DNA of 52,950 bases from Corallochytrium limacisporum (lineage: Eukaryota > Opisthokonta): NCBI GenBank assembly GCA_002811645.1, contig PDIP01000043.1:9900-62849 (forward strand), read 5' to 3'. Under the pieces are notes generated by a model. The model was not told the DNA's origin. It ran no database searches and was given only the letters and a program-made list of their open reading frames with translations. This document shows positions 52,258 through 52,950 of this stretch, in pieces. Made by a program: the position numbers and the translations under genes. How positions within the stretch are numbered: the first letter of the stretch is position 1; each line of letters opens with the position of its first letter.

Positions 52258-52950
52258 TTGGGCTAGGCTGGGTTGGGTTTCGGACTTGACAGACGGACTA
52301 CTGGACAGTGTGGGTTTGCTTGGTGGTGCTCCAGGGTCTGGGGGGGTGATGACGGGGCTGGGTGGATTAGGCTACTGAGTGCACCACCATTGCCGCCCAT
52401 GTAATCACCATGCTCTCCTCCCCGGATTCTTCCATCGTGCAGACGTCTCTATCTATCTCTCCCTCTCTCACGTCTCGTCGCTGGTGTTCAGTTTTGGTCT
52501 TCCCGACCCTTGGGAAGACACCCCCTCCACGGCAATGGGTACCCGAAACGGGTACTTTGCCTACCACTCTGTGCCACGGTAAGAACGCAAAAGAAAAGGA
52601 AACAGTGGTGGTGGTGGTGTAGAACGGTTTTGATTGCCTTTTTCTGGTCGGTCTGCGGTAGTGTAGGGGTAGGTTCGATTGGAGGAGGACAAAACAGCCC
52701 CGCCCGTCTTCCTTTCCCGGATCGTTTGATCTCTCTCTTCTTTTTCTTGTTTGTTCAACCAAACGCCCACTGGTATTATACTGTACCCCAGTGTTTATTC
52801 TATTATCTTACTCTCCGGATGTACATAGGTCAGGATCCGCGCACTCAAACGTTTCGTTTGATCGTGTATGAAAGACACAACGGCCTCCCTTCCCTTTTCG
52901 CCCTTTTCAAAACCCACTCCTGCGCCTGCGCAGTGTGTGTGTGGGGGGGG

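Larger units (their letters stand above)
47363..52950. other. Long terminal intergenic region, low complexity
   Basis: There is no convincing gene in 5.6 kb. Contents are pyrimidine-rich tracts, TTTC (48596-48616), TGTC (49557-49580) and CTCC (about 49645-49668) repeats, three C-then-G runs (49053-49068, 50415-50433, 52236-52257), GACA-type repeats (51357-51409), CA stretches near 51672-51738 and a GTGA array (52074-52100). Open frames here overlap on both strands and track the repeats. Confidence 0.6.

Noticed and set aside
9600-52950. A functional operon-like cluster for ubiquitin/proteasome genes (RBR, WDR26, RPT5, SVIP)
   Set aside because: The genes are scattered on both strands among unrelated genes. 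Such genes are common in eukaryotes, and no shared element beyond the general C/G runs is seen.

Overview
The window is nuclear DNA of a eukaryote. It carries about 22 protein genes, nearly all uninterrupted, and no rRNA, tRNA, CRISPR or intact mobile element was recognised. Eukaryotic marks include a 26S proteasome ATPase (RPT5), the PP2A catalytic subunit, a CTLH-complex subunit (WDR26/GID7), the cohesion factor DSCC1, an augmin subunit (HAUS1), CaaX boxes, an N-myristoylation site, mitochondrial presequences, and one clear spliceosomal intron (GTAAGT donor, CTAAC branch-like site, CCAG acceptor). The mix of augmin, LEM-like domains, an SVIP homologue and an RNF19-type RBR ligase fits an intron-poor protist near the animal lineage. 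That placement is inference; no phylogenetic marker gene is present.

Layout, left to right: 1-3590 has no convincing gene. Then lysophospholipid acyltransferase (+) faces a methyltransferase (-); a mitochondrial carrier with a coiled-coil N-terminus (+) faces an unknown protein (-); HAUS1 (+) faces ankyrin protein 1 (-); ankyrin protein 2 (+) faces a mitochondrial unknown (-), followed by an RBR E3 ligase (-). Next come DSCC1 (+) facing a membrane PPP phosphatase (-), then PP2A-C (-) and a two-exon cupin (-). WDR26 (+) faces the E2 of 2-oxoglutarate dehydrogenase (-); ADP-ribose/CDP-alcohol diphosphatase (+) faces RPT5 (-), then a DnaJ protein (-). An alpha/beta hydrolase (+) faces a mitochondrial RraA-like protein (-), followed by a triple-LEM protein (-) and an SVIP homologue (-). 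The last 5.6 kb holds only low-complexity DNA.

The organisation is strongly asymmetric. All eight convergent gene pairs are packed 92-257 bp apart, while most spaces containing gene starts are 1-3.7 kb. Those large 5' spaces repeatedly carry a C-run followed directly by a G-run (for example C9G14, C9G12, C7G12), and none of the convergent spaces does. The one assembly gap is itself flanked by a C-run on the left and a G-run on the right. This recurrent palindrome is the best candidate for an undescribed element.

At gene level the most notable items are a head-to-head pair of ankyrin proteins that share a VYF-x-x-I-x-P-V motif and both end in CaaX boxes, a soluble protein with three LEM-like domains, an SLC25 carrier with a charged coiled-coil N-terminus, and a PP2A catalytic subunit whose regulatory tail threonine is alanine. 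Several genes belong to protein quality control (RPT5, RBR ligase, WDR26, SVIP, DnaJ) and several to chromosome or spindle biology (DSCC1, HAUS1, LEM protein), but nothing in the sequence links them into an operon-like unit.
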